39,064 nucleotides of DNA from Virgibacillus_O xinjiangensis (GTDB taxonomy: Bacteria; Bacillota; Bacilli; Bacillales; Amphibacillaceae). A program made the translations under genes and the position numbers. How positions within the stretch are numbered: the first letter of the stretch is position 1; each line of letters begins with the position of its first letter. The notes under the pieces are model-generated. The model was given only the letters and a program-made list of their open reading frames with translations, was not told where the DNA came from and did no database searches. The DNA lies in NCBI RefSeq assembly GCF_042643145.1, contig NZ_JBHRSA010000036.1, forward strand, positions 1-39,064. Direction: 5' to 3'. Positions 1 to 8,602 of this stretch are shown here, one piece after another.

Positions 1-65
1 CGTATACGGGTCCGTACGTACGGTGGTGTGAGAGGACGGAGGTTAGTCACCTCCTCCTACTCGAT
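1..65 (+). mobile_element. 3' end of a group II intron (domains V-VI), cut by the window edge
   Basis: The first bases read as the closing hairpin of intron domain V, with CGTATACGGG pairing imperfectly to a CCGTACGTACGG segment. They are followed by TGTGAGAGGACGG, which is typical of the segment between domain V and domain VI in bacterial group II introns. A second stem, GGAGG...CCTCC, is the likely domain VI, and the intron probably ends at about 65 in CTACTCGAT. The reverse transcriptase/maturase gene would lie to the left, outside the window. No exon gene is visible immediately downstream, so the intron seems to sit in an intergenic region. Confidence 0.75.
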
Positions 66-460
66 TTGAGATATTATTATGCAGGTAGGAAAAATATACA
101 TACCTTACTGCCTTTGAAAATGGGCTTTCGTTAGCAAGGATCCATGAACCTTTGGAGATTTGAAAAATAGCAGGAGACATAAGTTATTAGATTTGTACTT
201 CACTTATAATGTATTTTGGGAAGAGACATTCACAAAAACAACTACCCAAAATCTATAGCAATTGAGTAGTTACTCTTGTAAGAGGTTTTACCCACCATCT
301 GTATTAGCCTAGTACAGGCCTATACTTTCCACCGTTTCCTATATCCATTTATCTGACCAACATGCTTGAAATTAAATTAGTTTAATAGGTTTAAGAATAG
401 GATATTATAATACAGGGTAGATTTGAGCCTCTGCAGTTATTTAAATTCACGGAGAGCGAG
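66..460. other. Non-coding stretch with a minus-strand terminator-like hairpin and a dispersed repeat
   Basis: No convincing gene is seen. Positions 89-140 resemble 23949-23999 (shared AAAATATACATA, TTACTG and TAGCAAGG segments). Around 235-272 an AACTAC/GTAGTT stem is followed on the minus strand by a run of T, so it could terminate leftward transcripts. A TATAAT at 406-411 may be the -10 box of the small gene that follows; its -35 is weak. Confidence 0.4.
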
Positions 461-622
461 TTGAGTGCAATGGATAAAGTCATCAAAGATTTGGATCTCT
501 GTTTCAACGAATTAGAGGACAAAATGGTAAAGTTGGAAGCCGACCTCGATTATATACAGGCAGAATGCAATGATATGCTCTCCAGGAAAGCCTCTGACTC
601 TGAAAGGGAGCCCTTCCAATGA
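461..622 (+). CDS. Small acidic coiled-coil protein, unknown function
   Basis: This 53-codon frame begins with TTG at 461, four bases after GGAGAG. An ATG at 470 is an alternative start but is 13 bases from that ribosome binding site. The protein is rich in Leu, Glu, Asp and Lys in a heptad-like pattern (VIKDLDLCFNELEDKMVKL), which suggests one amphipathic or coiled-coil helix, and it ends in a polar tail. No membrane segment or known domain is seen. The good ribosome binding site and the coding-like composition argue that it is real. It stands alone between the intron and the minus-strand AbrB-like gene, and I cannot assign a family. Confidence 0.55.
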   Translation: MSAMDKVIKDLDLCFNELEDKMVKLEADLDYIQAECNDMLSRKASDSEREPFQ

Positions 623-721
623 AAGGTAATTGGATAATATTATAGGATGGGACCCCAAGTCGAGACACCTCTCGGCTTTAGTAGGCTTGTCTCTGTAGAA
701 ATTTGTAGAATGATTATGTAG

Positions 722-1072
722 TTATTGTTTTTTCAACATTATTTTTTCACTGTTTATGATATAAAGTGAAAACTCGTCGCCTTTCTTCAACCTCAGGAAT
801 CGTTGGATTTCAATAGGGATTCGTATACCCCCTCTGCTATCAATAATCATTCGATTGTCTGTCGCATTGTCACGATTGAGCTTTTGAATATACAGCTTAC
901 CGGAATGACTACTGTAGCTGATGGCTACCTCTTCTTGTAATTTTAGACCAAGTATTTCCCTTATCGTTTTAGGAATGGTAACGGTATTCTTTGTTGTTAA
1001 TCTACATGTCAATTGAAAACGATTCCCAACCTGTTTGCCTTTCCATAACGGTGCAAAGCCGTGGTACTCCAT
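722..1072 (-). CDS. AbrB/MazE-like DNA-binding protein with two swapped-hairpin domains
   Basis: The protein is about 116 residues from the ATG at 1072, which follows AAAGGGAG by 11 bases; a GTG at 1084 overlaps that ribosome binding site and is less likely. Two segments look like SpoVT/AbrB swapped-hairpin domains. The first (about residues 24-55) reads RLTTKNTVTIPKTIREILGL. The second (about 75-112) reads IIDSRGGIRIPIEIQRFLRL and ends in IMLKK. The pattern of a beta strand, then (I/V)P, then a short helix ending in GL or LKKGD is the family signature. Such proteins bind DNA as dimers and act as transition-state regulators or antitoxins. No toxin gene is adjacent, so a regulator is more likely. 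The N-terminal 20 residues are atypical. Confidence 0.65.
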   Translation of the reverse strand: MEYHGFAPLWKGKQVGNRFQLTCRLTTKNTVTIPKTIREILGLKLQEEVAISYSSHSGKLYIQKLNRDNATDNRMIIDSRGGIRIPIEIQRFLRLKKGDEFSLYIINSEKIMLKKQ

Positions 1073-1348
1073 AGAGATCAGCACTCCCTTTATAAGTATG
1101 AACCCATCAAATACTGATACCCTTATTTAACTGTAAATAAACTTCCTCTTTAAAAAGAATATGGAATTCAGTGAAAAAGGGAAAAGTTTTACCCACTTGG
1201 CTTGTGTTATTTCTCTGTTTTCGCTCTCAACTGAATTATTAACATTATCTTTAACCAGCCCTATAATGTCGCTCTCCTCATAATTTCCCTTTTTTTCCAC
1301 ATACTACAACCTATTGGGAGAACGAAGGAACCTAAAGGGGCGAAGGAA

Positions 1349-2485
1349 ATGCCAGCCAAAAAAGTTCTGCACCTGCTAACTATTCTTATACTCCTTACAG
1401 CCTGTTCACCGTCAAGAGAAATTGAACGGCTGGGGATCATCCATACCCTCGGAATTGATGTCACGGATGATAGCCAGCAAATAGAAACAACCATGGTGAT
1501 TTTTCAATTTGATGACCAGGCGGAAACCTTGACCAAGAATATCTCTGGCCAAGGAAAGACGGTGAGAGGGGCTCGAAATGATGCTAGCAGTCAATCTGCC
1601 TATCACTTAGCAGCAGGTCAGCTACAGCTGCAGCTTTTTGGGAAAGAGGTGGCAGAACAGGGGGTCCTTCCCTATTTGAATATGTTGGTAAGGGATGCCA
1701 ATGCTCCTGACACCGTATTTCTGGCTGTTACCAACCAGAAAACGAAAGAGATGTTGGATACTGGTCGGGAACTTACAGAAATCAGTATCGGACAATTTCT
1801 CCACGGCGTGATTGAACAGGAGAAGAAGGAACATAAAATCCCGAGAAGTGACCTACAGATTTTTTCCCGCACGTATTTTGAGCCTGGGCAGGATCCATGG
1901 CTTCCGGTGTTGGATATAGAAGAGGAGCTCCCGGCCATGGTCTCCATGGGGATGTTCCAAGATGACCGCTATGTCGGTGAAATATCACTGAAAGACGCAT
2001 TCTATTTGAATCTGTTTTTAAACAGAATCCCGCCAGCCCCACTAGAGTTGTCTCTTCCTAGAGAGCCATTTAGAGATTACATGCCCGGTCATGAAGATAT
2101 GGAAAGTAAAGATGATCTCTATATAAAGATTCAATTGAAAGGAAGCACGAATACAAAGCTTGTGGACGAAGATGGGCTACATTATCAAACAGATGTGAAG
2201 GTCAAGTTTCGGCTGGATGAATCTTCAGAAGTAGTAGTGGTAAAGGATGAAAAGGTTGCTGAGTTGTTCGAAAAGGAAATTGCCAAGAAGATGGAGGAGG
2301 GATATGGAAGTCTCTTGAAAAAGTTGCAGGATATGCAATCGGACCCGTTCGGCTTCGGAACATACTACCGTGTCCAGAAAAAGAAGGGCGAGATGACCTC
2401 AGATGAATGGAGGGAACTCTACCCAGACATTTCGGTTGATTTCAATGTAGATGCTGAAATGATCCATTATGGTACCATCCAATGA
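1349..2485 (+). CDS. Ger(x)C family spore germination lipoprotein
   Basis: This 378-residue protein has a lipoprotein signal: a positive start, a hydrophobic run and the lipobox LTAC at about residues 16-19. After export it would be acylated on that Cys. The body fits the Ger(x)C family, the C subunit of GerA-type germinant receptors at the spore inner membrane. Visible marks are REIERLGIIHTLGIDV near the N terminus, the central domain with GMFQDDRYVGEIS, and the C-terminal segment ending in FNVDAEMIHYGTI. The length is normal for the family. A GAAGGA ribosome binding site precedes the ATG. Receptors normally come as A, B and C genes in one operon, and no A or B subunit is seen here, so this copy is an orphan or the survivor of a broken operon. 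Confidence 0.85.
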   Translation: MPAKKVLHLLTILILLTACSPSREIERLGIIHTLGIDVTDDSQQIETTMVIFQFDDQAETLTKNISGQGKTVRGARNDASSQSAYHLAAGQLQLQLFGKEVAEQGVLPYLNMLVRDANAPDTVFLAVTNQKTKEMLDTGRELTEISIGQFLHGVIEQEKKEHKIPRSDLQIFSRTYFEPGQDPWLPVLDIEEELPAMVSMGMFQDDRYVGEISLKDAFYLNLFLNRIPPAPLELSLPREPFRDYMPGHEDMESKDDLYIKIQLKGSTNTKLVDEDGLHYQTDVKVKFRLDESSEVVVVKDEKVAELFEKEIAKKMEEGYGSLLKKLQDMQSDPFGFGTYYRVQKKKGEMTSDEWRELYPDISVDFNVDAEMIHYGTIQ

Positions 2486-2742
2486 TGGGAAAACCTGTTT
2501 GGCAACGCTAAGGTAATCTTGTTGTGGCCGTACGTAGGCTGTGCGGTCATACTGAATTTATCTGGAAGATATGGAGCCGGCTAACAGAACAATTTTTAAG
2601 CAAAGAAAAAGGGAAATTCCGAAAAAGAATCCCCAGGCCAAAGAACAGATTGAATTTATTTTACAAAGAATTATCCTTTGCCGACAAATTTACGATAGCC
2701 CCATATACTAACAACCATGAAAGTGATATCCATGAGGATTAG
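2486..2742 (+). pseudogene. Possible decayed small gene behind the Ger(x)C gene
   Basis: Three overlapping short frames look partly coding but none is complete. After the Ger(x)C stop, ATGGGAAAACCTGTTTGG begins a frame that stops after eight codons. A second frame gives a hydrophobic stretch (KVILLWPYVGCAVILNLSG) that stops at the TAA near 2583. A third, from ATG 2571 to TAA 2711, gives 46 residues rich in Lys, Gln and Ile (KQIQ-like, with AKEQIEFILQRI). A small membrane protein broken by frameshifts would explain this. A continuous 72-codon frame (2524-2742) also exists but is compositionally poor. I do not recognise the parent gene. Confidence 0.3.
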
Positions 2743-2824
2743 AAAATATATCCACCTTCAAAATTGGAATAGGCATGGGGTTCCCAAATTTTATGGGGGG
2801 TATAGTAGGATAACCTTCTATAAC

Positions 2825-3409
2825 TTACAGTTGGTTTAACAGGATTAGTTGTAATGTAGAATCGGCTCCTATTACGCTGTAGGCTTTGCCAACAAACAAC
2901 AGAACAACCAGGAGAATTCCAGTGTACAAAATACGGAGTCCTATTTTTGTAAAATCTCCCTTCGAAGAGGTCAGGCGAAGTAGTAACAATAGGAGGATAC
3001 CTAATATCAGCCACCATTCACTTTCTATTAGGGAAAACGAAAAGTTTTCCCTTACAACAGGGTAAAAAATACGTGCACCATTTCCCAAGTAGTCAATTAA
3101 AACACCGCCAACTATGAGAACTCCTGTTAGAGCGGACCATTGTGTCCCGAAGGAAAATGGAAGTGTTCTCCTTCCCAGGTATGTTAGCGCAAATGCTATC
3201 AATGGAACTATAAAAAGGGAGTGGGTGAAGGGAGCACCAAACATTTTGAGGACATCGGGAACGAGGACAAAAGCACCCCCTAATGCCAAAATAATCAATC
3301 GTTTTTTTAACGAAAAGGCGGGTCTGTGAAATATGAAATCCATCAATAACATACCTAATAATATGTGCAATAAAGTAGACGGAATATGGCTTATAATAAG
3401 TGAATACAT
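2825..3409 (-). CDS. YdjM/DUF457-like integral membrane protein
   Basis: This 194-residue protein has about five hydrophobic segments (roughly residues 10-25, 37-52, 64-80, 92-108 and 132-147, with one more near 165-180). A conserved-looking VPDVLKMFGAPFTHSLF segment at about residues 53-70 carries the Pro-Asp and His-Ser pair typical of the YdjM/DUF457 family of membrane-bound, putatively metal-dependent hydrolases. Its substrate is unknown. The start ATG at 3409 is preceded on the minus strand by AGGTGGAGCATC. It is a single gene facing the Ger(x)C gene. Family assignment rests on the PD/HS motif and topology only. Confidence 0.55.
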   Translation of the reverse strand: MYSLIISHIPSTLLHILLGMLLMDFIFHRPAFSLKKRLIILALGGAFVLVPDVLKMFGAPFTHSLFIVPLIAFALTYLGRRTLPFSFGTQWSALTGVLIVGGVLIDYLGNGARIFYPVVRENFSFSLIESEWWLILGILLLLLLRLTSSKGDFTKIGLRILYTGILLVVLLFVGKAYSVIGADSTLQLILLNQL

Positions 3410-3706
3410 GATGCTCCACCTCTACTAGTATGTTTTTAGAATAACCTTATGACCACTATTACCCCAAACATTAGACCGTCTCGTTCTTAATAACAATTCA
3501 ATGTTCCTAGTATATGAGCTTATATTCTAGTTCTATATTAAGCATGTTCTGTTAAGTAAAAAGCAACTCCCCATTTACCATGAAGGCATTTTGGGTAGTT
3601 GCTAAAAAGTAAGAGGTAGTACTATTCGTAATTGGGGAGCTAGCACATTTTAATTGGCATAATTAAAACCACTAGGTTAATTGTTCTATACCCTAAGCTG
3701 AGGTAG
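3410..3706. other. Non-coding stretch containing a minus-strand terminator
   Basis: No gene is supported here. An imperfect inverted repeat at 3562-3603 (AGCAACT...AGTTGCT, about 12 bp with one mismatch) is followed on the minus strand by TTTTT. It is well placed to end the leftward pab transcript. Confidence 0.5.
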
Positions 3707-3943
3707 TTAAACATTTATATTATTTGCCAATCCGGTAATCTCTTTAGTATCTTTTATTTCTTCTTCGGTAAAGCGCTACGTAGCATCCTCAATTATTTCT
3801 TGTTCCATCATCTCCGTACATTTTTCGCCTTCTATATAACTTTTCTTAAATGGCTGAAAAATCCTATTCCCGTCCGGGAAACTAGGCATATGATGCTTTT
3901 CAAACACGCCTTTATTGCAGAGCAATTTTATTGTTTCGTTACG
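3707..3943 (-). pseudogene. Fragment of an unrecognised gene, interrupted by a stop codon
   Basis: Read on the minus strand from about 3943, one frame stays open for about 55 codons (including KGVFEKHHMPSFPDGNRIF and KSYIEGEKCTEMMEQEIIED). It meets an in-frame TAG near 3778 and continues coding-like (RFTEEEIKDTKEITGLANN) to a TAA at 3707-3709. No start codon or ribosome binding site precedes it; it begins right at the pabB stop. It looks like the 3' part of a gene whose 5' part was lost when pabB came to lie next to it. The parent family is not recognised. Confidence 0.45.
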
Positions 3944-5693
3944 TAAGGGTCATGTCGACTCGGAGCCAGCCTCGAACACCATTGATAAACCATACCTCTT
4001 CATATACACCAAGGTCTTCCTTTCTAATCCTTTTTTCTTCAATGATACCCTGATCCAACAATTGCTTCCGATACGTACCTCCTAATAATCCGCATACGAC
4101 AGGAGGGGTATAATATTTGCTGCCAAGTTTAACAACTACATTTCCTGTCGTAAATTCAGTGATTTCACTTTGTTCGTTCCATAACAGAACGGAAAAATTT
4201 TCATCCGCCCCTTGCTTTTGATGTTTTTCATAAATTGCCCGATTCGTAGTTTTATGATAGAGGTATGGATCACGGCTATCGATTGGTGACTTAGCAAGTG
4301 AACAAGTTACCGGTTCTTGTGTACTTGCTAAAGGGCTTGATTCAATGGAGGTTTCTCCGAATCTGTTTATCAATAATCGTACCTTATATCTCCCATCAGA
4401 TAGGGTTGATCTTAATTGTTCCAAATGGTTCGTTATATCTTTTTCATTGATTATAAAGTTAAAATAACACGCTGAATTAATTAGACGGTTTAGGTGCTCT
4501 TTTAATAGTGGGTAATCGCCATTAACGAGTGCAAGTGATTCAAGTAATTGAAATTCGGGGTGTCGTTCAGACAGTAATTGTGCTTTCGTAGCCATTTCTT
4601 CATATTCCCCATCCACGGTTGAGTCCCAAGTGATTCCACCACCAACACCATAAGTGGCTTTATTGTGATTAGTATCAAGGAGGACGGTGCGAATCGGGAC
4701 ATTAAAAGTAGCTTCTCTGTTCGGGGTAATATACCCAATCGCCCCACAATATACGTCTCTAGGTGACTGTTCTAACTGGGCAATATAATCCATGGTACTC
4801 ATTTTTGGTGCCCCAGTAATGGACCCAGAAGGGAATAGTGCTTGAAACCAATCATAAATAGTCGTGTGTTCTTCCAGCTCCGCTTCTATCGTAGAAGTCA
4901 TTTGGTGAACAGTAGGATATGATTCAACAGCAAATAAATCCGGTACTCGAACACTCCCGGGAACAGCAATTCTCCCGATATCATTTCGTATTAAATCGAC
5001 GATCATTAAGTTTTCTGCTTGGTCCTTTTTTGACTGATTCAGCTTCTCTTTGAAGAAACGGTCCTCTGTTGGATAACGTCCACGTTTGGCAGTACCTTTC
5101 ATTGGCTTTGTAGTAATTCGGTTATCTTCAACTCGGAAAAATAGTTCAGGAGAAGCAGATAGAACACGAAATCTCCCTATATTTAAATAAGCGCTATAAG
5201 ATGCTTGCTGATTTCTTGCTAATTGTTGATAAAAAGAAAAATCATTGCCAAAAAATTGTGCTTGTAATCGTGACGTATAATTGATTTGGTAAGTGTTCCC
5301 TTTCTCAATTGCTTCTTTAATTTTAGTTATTGCTGATTGATACTGGCTATAACTTGAATCGTATGCCCATTTTGTTACATGATAAGGCTCGTCAGGGGCT
5401 TGAATTTCTATATTTGTCGGACCTTCAAATACAGCAAACCAAACCAATGGAAAATCCGATTGCGAATGTATGGAAAGGGTTGGATCAAATGCAGGAGCAG
5501 CCTCATAACTTACACATCCTGCAACATAATATCCCTTATCCACGGCTTCTTCCACTTTAGAAAAAATCGTTGTTATTTCTCGTAAAGCATTGGTTTGATA
5601 GACCCGAACAGGATCTTGAAATACGTAAGGTGACTTGCTGCCTTTTTTCGTTTCAAAATCAAAGAGTAGAAAGGGATTCCCTGGATTCATCAT
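3939..5693 (-). CDS. pabB: Aminodeoxychorismate synthase component I fused to a PabC-like lyase domain
   Basis: This 584-residue bifunctional protein should make 4-amino-4-deoxychorismate from chorismate and then release pyruvate to give p-aminobenzoate for folate. Residues 1-380 are the chorismate-binding domain: PMKGTAKRG has the Lys (K199) that marks aminodeoxychorismate synthases, with LIRNDIGR, FPSGSITGAPK and GVGGGITWDS further on. Residues from about 385 are a class IV aminotransferase fold (LLESLALVNGDYPLLKEHL, then HKTTNR with the likely PLP Lys, then FTTGNVVV). The start ATG follows GAGGTGAAATAA. It overlaps the end of pabA by 35 bases, so the two are translationally coupled. Fused PabB-PabC proteins are known in bacteria. 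The gene family is clear; activity is inferred. Confidence 0.9.
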   Translation of the reverse strand: MMNPGNPFLLFDFETKKGSKSPYVFQDPVRVYQTNALREITTIFSKVEEAVDKGYYVAGCVSYEAAPAFDPTLSIHSQSDFPLVWFAVFEGPTNIEIQAPDEPYHVTKWAYDSSYSQYQSAITKIKEAIEKGNTYQINYTSRLQAQFFGNDFSFYQQLARNQQASYSAYLNIGRFRVLSASPELFFRVEDNRITTKPMKGTAKRGRYPTEDRFFKEKLNQSKKDQAENLMIVDLIRNDIGRIAVPGSVRVPDLFAVESYPTVHQMTSTIEAELEEHTTIYDWFQALFPSGSITGAPKMSTMDYIAQLEQSPRDVYCGAIGYITPNREATFNVPIRTVLLDTNHNKATYGVGGGITWDSTVDGEYEEMATKAQLLSERHPEFQLLESLALVNGDYPLLKEHLNRLINSACYFNFIINEKDITNHLEQLRSTLSDGRYKVRLLINRFGETSIESSPLASTQEPVTCSLAKSPIDSRDPYLYHKTTNRAIYEKHQKQGADENFSVLLWNEQSEITEFTTGNVVVKLGSKYYTPPVVCGLLGGTYRKQLLDQGIIEEKRIRKEDLGVYEEVWFINGVRGWLRVDMTLT

Positions 5694-6288
5694 TTATTTC
5701 ACCTCGGTCTTGTAGCCATAACAAAGCTTGTTCATAGCTATTTTGAATCATTTGAAAACCATGCTCCGTAAGAATCGACTCTGGATGGAATTGAACTCCC
5801 TCTACAGGGTACTTTTTATGGCGGATACCCATAATTGTTCCATTGTCATCAAGCGAACTAATCCTTAGTTGAGCAGGGAAAACATTGGTGTCCGAAATCA
5901 ACGAGTGATATCGTGTCACATATGTAGGGGACATAATCGACGTGAAAACGCCAAGCTGATCATGCTGCACTTTGGTGACTTTCCCATGCATTGGTCGATT
6001 CCCTTTTATAATCGAACCGCCAAAATATTCAACTATCAATTGGAAACCAAGACAAACACCAAAGATTGGTATTTGGTGGTGAAACGCTTCTATAATATTT
6101 CTTGATATCCCTGTCTTTTTAGGAGTCCCTGGACCGGGAGACAATACAATCAAATAAGGTTGGAGCTGTTCGATTTGTTGAACTGTAATCTCATCATTTT
6201 TATATACAAAAACGTCATTTTCAATCTGTTTATAATACTGAAATAAATTATATGTAAAGGAATCGTAATTATCAATGATTACAATCAT
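5659..6288 (-). CDS. pabA: Glutamine amidotransferase component of aminodeoxychorismate synthase
   Basis: This 209-residue class I glutamine amidotransferase supplies ammonia to PabB. The catalytic triad is visible: Cys79 in GVCLGFQ, and His168 and Glu170 in VQFHPES. The N terminus IIDNYDSFTYNL and the oxyanion segment LSPGPGTP are typical of the PabA/TrpG family. I start at the ATG at 6288, because GAGGTGA lies seven bases upstream; an upstream ATG at 6321 would add eleven residues ahead of the normal family start. TrpG (anthranilate synthase) is nearly indistinguishable by motif, but the adjoining PabB-PabC fusion points to folate. The gene overlaps pabB by 35 bases. A TATAAT lies upstream near 6333 on the minus strand. 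Confidence 0.9.
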   Translation of the reverse strand: MIVIIDNYDSFTYNLFQYYKQIENDVFVYKNDEITVQQIEQLQPYLIVLSPGPGTPKKTGISRNIIEAFHHQIPIFGVCLGFQLIVEYFGGSIIKGNRPMHGKVTKVQHDQLGVFTSIMSPTYVTRYHSLISDTNVFPAQLRISSLDDNGTIMGIRHKKYPVEGVQFHPESILTEHGFQMIQNSYEQALLWLQDRGEINDESRESLSTL

Positions 6289-6582
6289 GCCATTCACCTC
6301 TATCCATCTATATTTAAGCACCTATTATAACCTAAATGAGTGCCAATGGCTTCATTAAACAATACATTTTGGTAATTTGAGGCAGTTATGCTTTTAGTAG
6401 AATCATTACCAACAAAGCCAATATTTCTCAAAGTATCTTTCCTCCTTCAAGTACTCATTTTTTAGCCTTTAATATAAATGCTCTTAATTGATAGACCGGA
6501 ACCTCCAACTTAACGCAATAGTATAAATGTCTCTATGTGCTCTTAGGTTAAGTATTCAATATTTGTTTGTAAAAGCACACCT
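6289..6582. other. Divergent intergenic stretch between pabA and the nuclease gene
   Basis: No gene is supported. The part next to pabA should hold its promoter (a TATAAT on the minus strand near 6328-6333 without a clear -35). The rest is AT-rich and featureless to me. Confidence 0.35.
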
Positions 6583-6700
6583 TTACGAACGGAAGAGACA
6601 GCCATCAAAATTAGCAAAAAATGCGTTCGTAAAACACTCAAAATTAATTACGAACGTTCGCAGTTTCCTGTAGACCTTTCCGAACGGCCGGGAGTATAAT
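6583..6700 (+). promoter_or_regulatory. Promoter region with four related TTACGAACG boxes before the Mrr-like gene
   Basis: TTACGAACG occurs at 6583-6591, inverted as CGTTCGTAA at 6624-6632, and again at 6648-6656; a related TTCCGAACGG lies at 6679-6688. A likely -10 box TATAAT is at 6695-6700, with TAGACC (6671-6676, 18 bases upstream) as a weak -35, so the last box would sit between -35 and -10. The copies at 6624 and 6648 form an inverted repeat. This is the layout of a repressor-controlled promoter. It is not a canonical LexA site, because the GAAC and GTTC halves lack the four-base spacing. The leader to the ATG at 6857 is about 150 bases. Confidence 0.55.
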
Positions 6701-6856
6701 GGAGGAAGAATATACCATTAAATGAGAGGTTATTACTTAGTGGAGGCACAGCAGTAGGGATACATATCTGTTAACAGTAAAGACTAGATTAATTAAACTC
6801 GATTACCTCGCCATTAATATGATTTTTGCCAGTTTTAACTAAACAGGAGGAAAGTT

Positions 6857-8530
6857 ATGTCGTATAGAAATGTATATGAAGTAGAAATTAAACATGATGG
6901 CCTTAATAAGTATAGGGTAATTCGTGGGGCAGAGCGACACGTCGTTGAGCAAAAAGCACAGGCTCAGCTGAATCAATGGGATGAAATGTGGATGAAGAAA
7001 GTTGAAGCTGAAGAAAAAAGAGCAGCTAGAGAAAGAAAAGCGCAGGAAAAAGAAGATAAGAAATTGTATGCATTGCAACAGACCGAAGATGCCGAAGAAG
7101 AGCTTAAAAACGTAGAGAATACTTTGGAACATACACTAGGCGTGGATGATGCCATTGATTGGGAAGATCTGAAGAATACAAGGGAGTTCGATAAGTCACC
7201 GCCCACAACGCCAATAGAAGTTCCTTATTCACCTGAACCTAAAAAAGAAGAACAAGTATATCAACCTCAGTTAAACTTACTAGATAAAATAATTCCTTCT
7301 ATGAGAGAAAAGAAAGAAAAAGAAATGGAAGAAAAATTTCACCAAGAACACAAAAACTGGGAGCTAGAAAAAGAAGAGATAGAGAAACAAAACATCATGG
7401 AAAACGAACAATATCAGGAAGATGTGAAAAAGTGGGAAGAAGAGAAAGAAGCTTTTGAATTATACCAGAAAGAAACCAACGAAGCCATTGAGCAACAGAA
7501 AAAGAATTATATGCTGAAAGATCCGGTGGCAATAATCGATTACTGCGATATGGTCTTATCAAACTCGGAGTATCCGGATGAATTCCCTCAAGAGTTTGAT
7601 ATCGATTATAACCCCGAAACAAAGATAATGATTGTAGACTATTCACTGCCTTCCCCTGAAGATGTACCCACATTAAAAGAAGTAAAGTATGTCCAATCGC
7701 GGGATGAATTCAAAGATGTTCATTTATCTGCTGCTGCAAAAAGGAAAATGTATGATACTTTGCTATATAACATTACACTACGCTCTTTACACGAATTGTT
7801 TGAAGCAGATGCTATTGATGCCTTAGAAGCTATTGTATTCAACGGATGGGTCAATTCTATTGACAAAGCCACAGGGCAAGATGTTAACGCATGTATTCTA
7901 TCGGTACAAGCTGGAAAAGATGAATTCGAAAAGATTAATCTTGAACAGGTGGATCCTAAGCTTTGTTTTAAAAATCTTAAAGGAATTGGAAGCAGCAAAC
8001 TTCACAGTTTAACTCCAGTGGCGCCCATCATTAAGATAGATAGAGATGATCCGAGATTTGTCTCCTCTTATTCCGTAGCAGAAGGTATCGATGAAAATAT
8101 GAATATAGCTGCAATGGATTGGCAGGACTTTGAGAATCTTATTAGGGAACTCTTCGAAAGTGAATTCAACCAAGGTGGAGGCGAAGTCAAAATCACTAGA
8201 GCGAGCAGAGACGGTGGCGTAGACGCGGTTGCCTTTGATCCAGATCCATTAAGAGGGGGGAAAATGGTCATTCAAGCGAAGCGATATACTAATGTGGTCG
8301 GTGTATCTGCAGTGCGCGATCTATATGGAACGGTAATGAACGAAGGTGCGACAAAAGGAATATTGGTGTCCACGGCTGATTATGGGCCAGATGCTTATTC
8401 ATTTGCCAAAGACAAGCCATTGACCTTGTTAAACGGTAATAACCTACTCCATCTTCTTCAGAGACACGGACACAAAGCAAAAATTGATTTGAAAGAAGCA
8501 AAAAAGGAGCTAAAAGAAAAAGAGCTCTAG
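6857..8530 (+). CDS. Mrr-family restriction nuclease with a long coiled-coil N-terminal region
   Basis: This 557-residue protein has three parts. Residues about 30-230 are highly charged and coiled-coil (runs of E, K, R, Q), broken by a Pro-rich segment near 110-135. Residues about 230-400 form an unassigned domain. Residues about 415-545 are an Mrr-type PD-(D/E)XK nuclease: MDWQDFENLIRELF, then DGGVD with the metal-binding Asp456, then QAKRY with Gln473 and Lys475, then the ILVSTADYGPDA strand. Mrr-like enzymes cut modified or foreign DNA in the cytoplasm. The start is set by AGGAGGAAAGTT before the ATG. The gene is monocistronic, with its own operator region and terminator. The N-terminal part might sense a partner or polymerise; that is inference. 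Confidence 0.8.
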   Translation: MSYRNVYEVEIKHDGLNKYRVIRGAERHVVEQKAQAQLNQWDEMWMKKVEAEEKRAARERKAQEKEDKKLYALQQTEDAEEELKNVENTLEHTLGVDDAIDWEDLKNTREFDKSPPTTPIEVPYSPEPKKEEQVYQPQLNLLDKIIPSMREKKEKEMEEKFHQEHKNWELEKEEIEKQNIMENEQYQEDVKKWEEEKEAFELYQKETNEAIEQQKKNYMLKDPVAIIDYCDMVLSNSEYPDEFPQEFDIDYNPETKIMIVDYSLPSPEDVPTLKEVKYVQSRDEFKDVHLSAAAKRKMYDTLLYNITLRSLHELFEADAIDALEAIVFNGWVNSIDKATGQDVNACILSVQAGKDEFEKINLEQVDPKLCFKNLKGIGSSKLHSLTPVAPIIKIDRDDPRFVSSYSVAEGIDENMNIAAMDWQDFENLIRELFESEFNQGGGEVKITRASRDGGVDAVAFDPDPLRGGKMVIQAKRYTNVVGVSAVRDLYGTVMNEGATKGILVSTADYGPDAYSFAKDKPLTLLNGNNLLHLLQRHGHKAKIDLKEAKKELKEKEL

Positions 8531-8602
8531 GGAAAAAGGGAAATAGATAATTGAAAAATCTTATAGGACTAACAGGATAATTTAGTAGAATAAGCTAATT
8601 TT

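Noticed and set aside
2524..2742. 72-codon plus-strand frame as a gene
   Set aside because: No ribosome binding site, and competing frames in the same stretch look more protein-like. Reported only as a possible pseudogene.
6648..6660. ACGAACGTTCG as a LexA box
   Set aside because: The CGAAC and GTTCG halves abut without the four-base spacer of the Bacillus box. It fits the TTACGAACG repeat set better.
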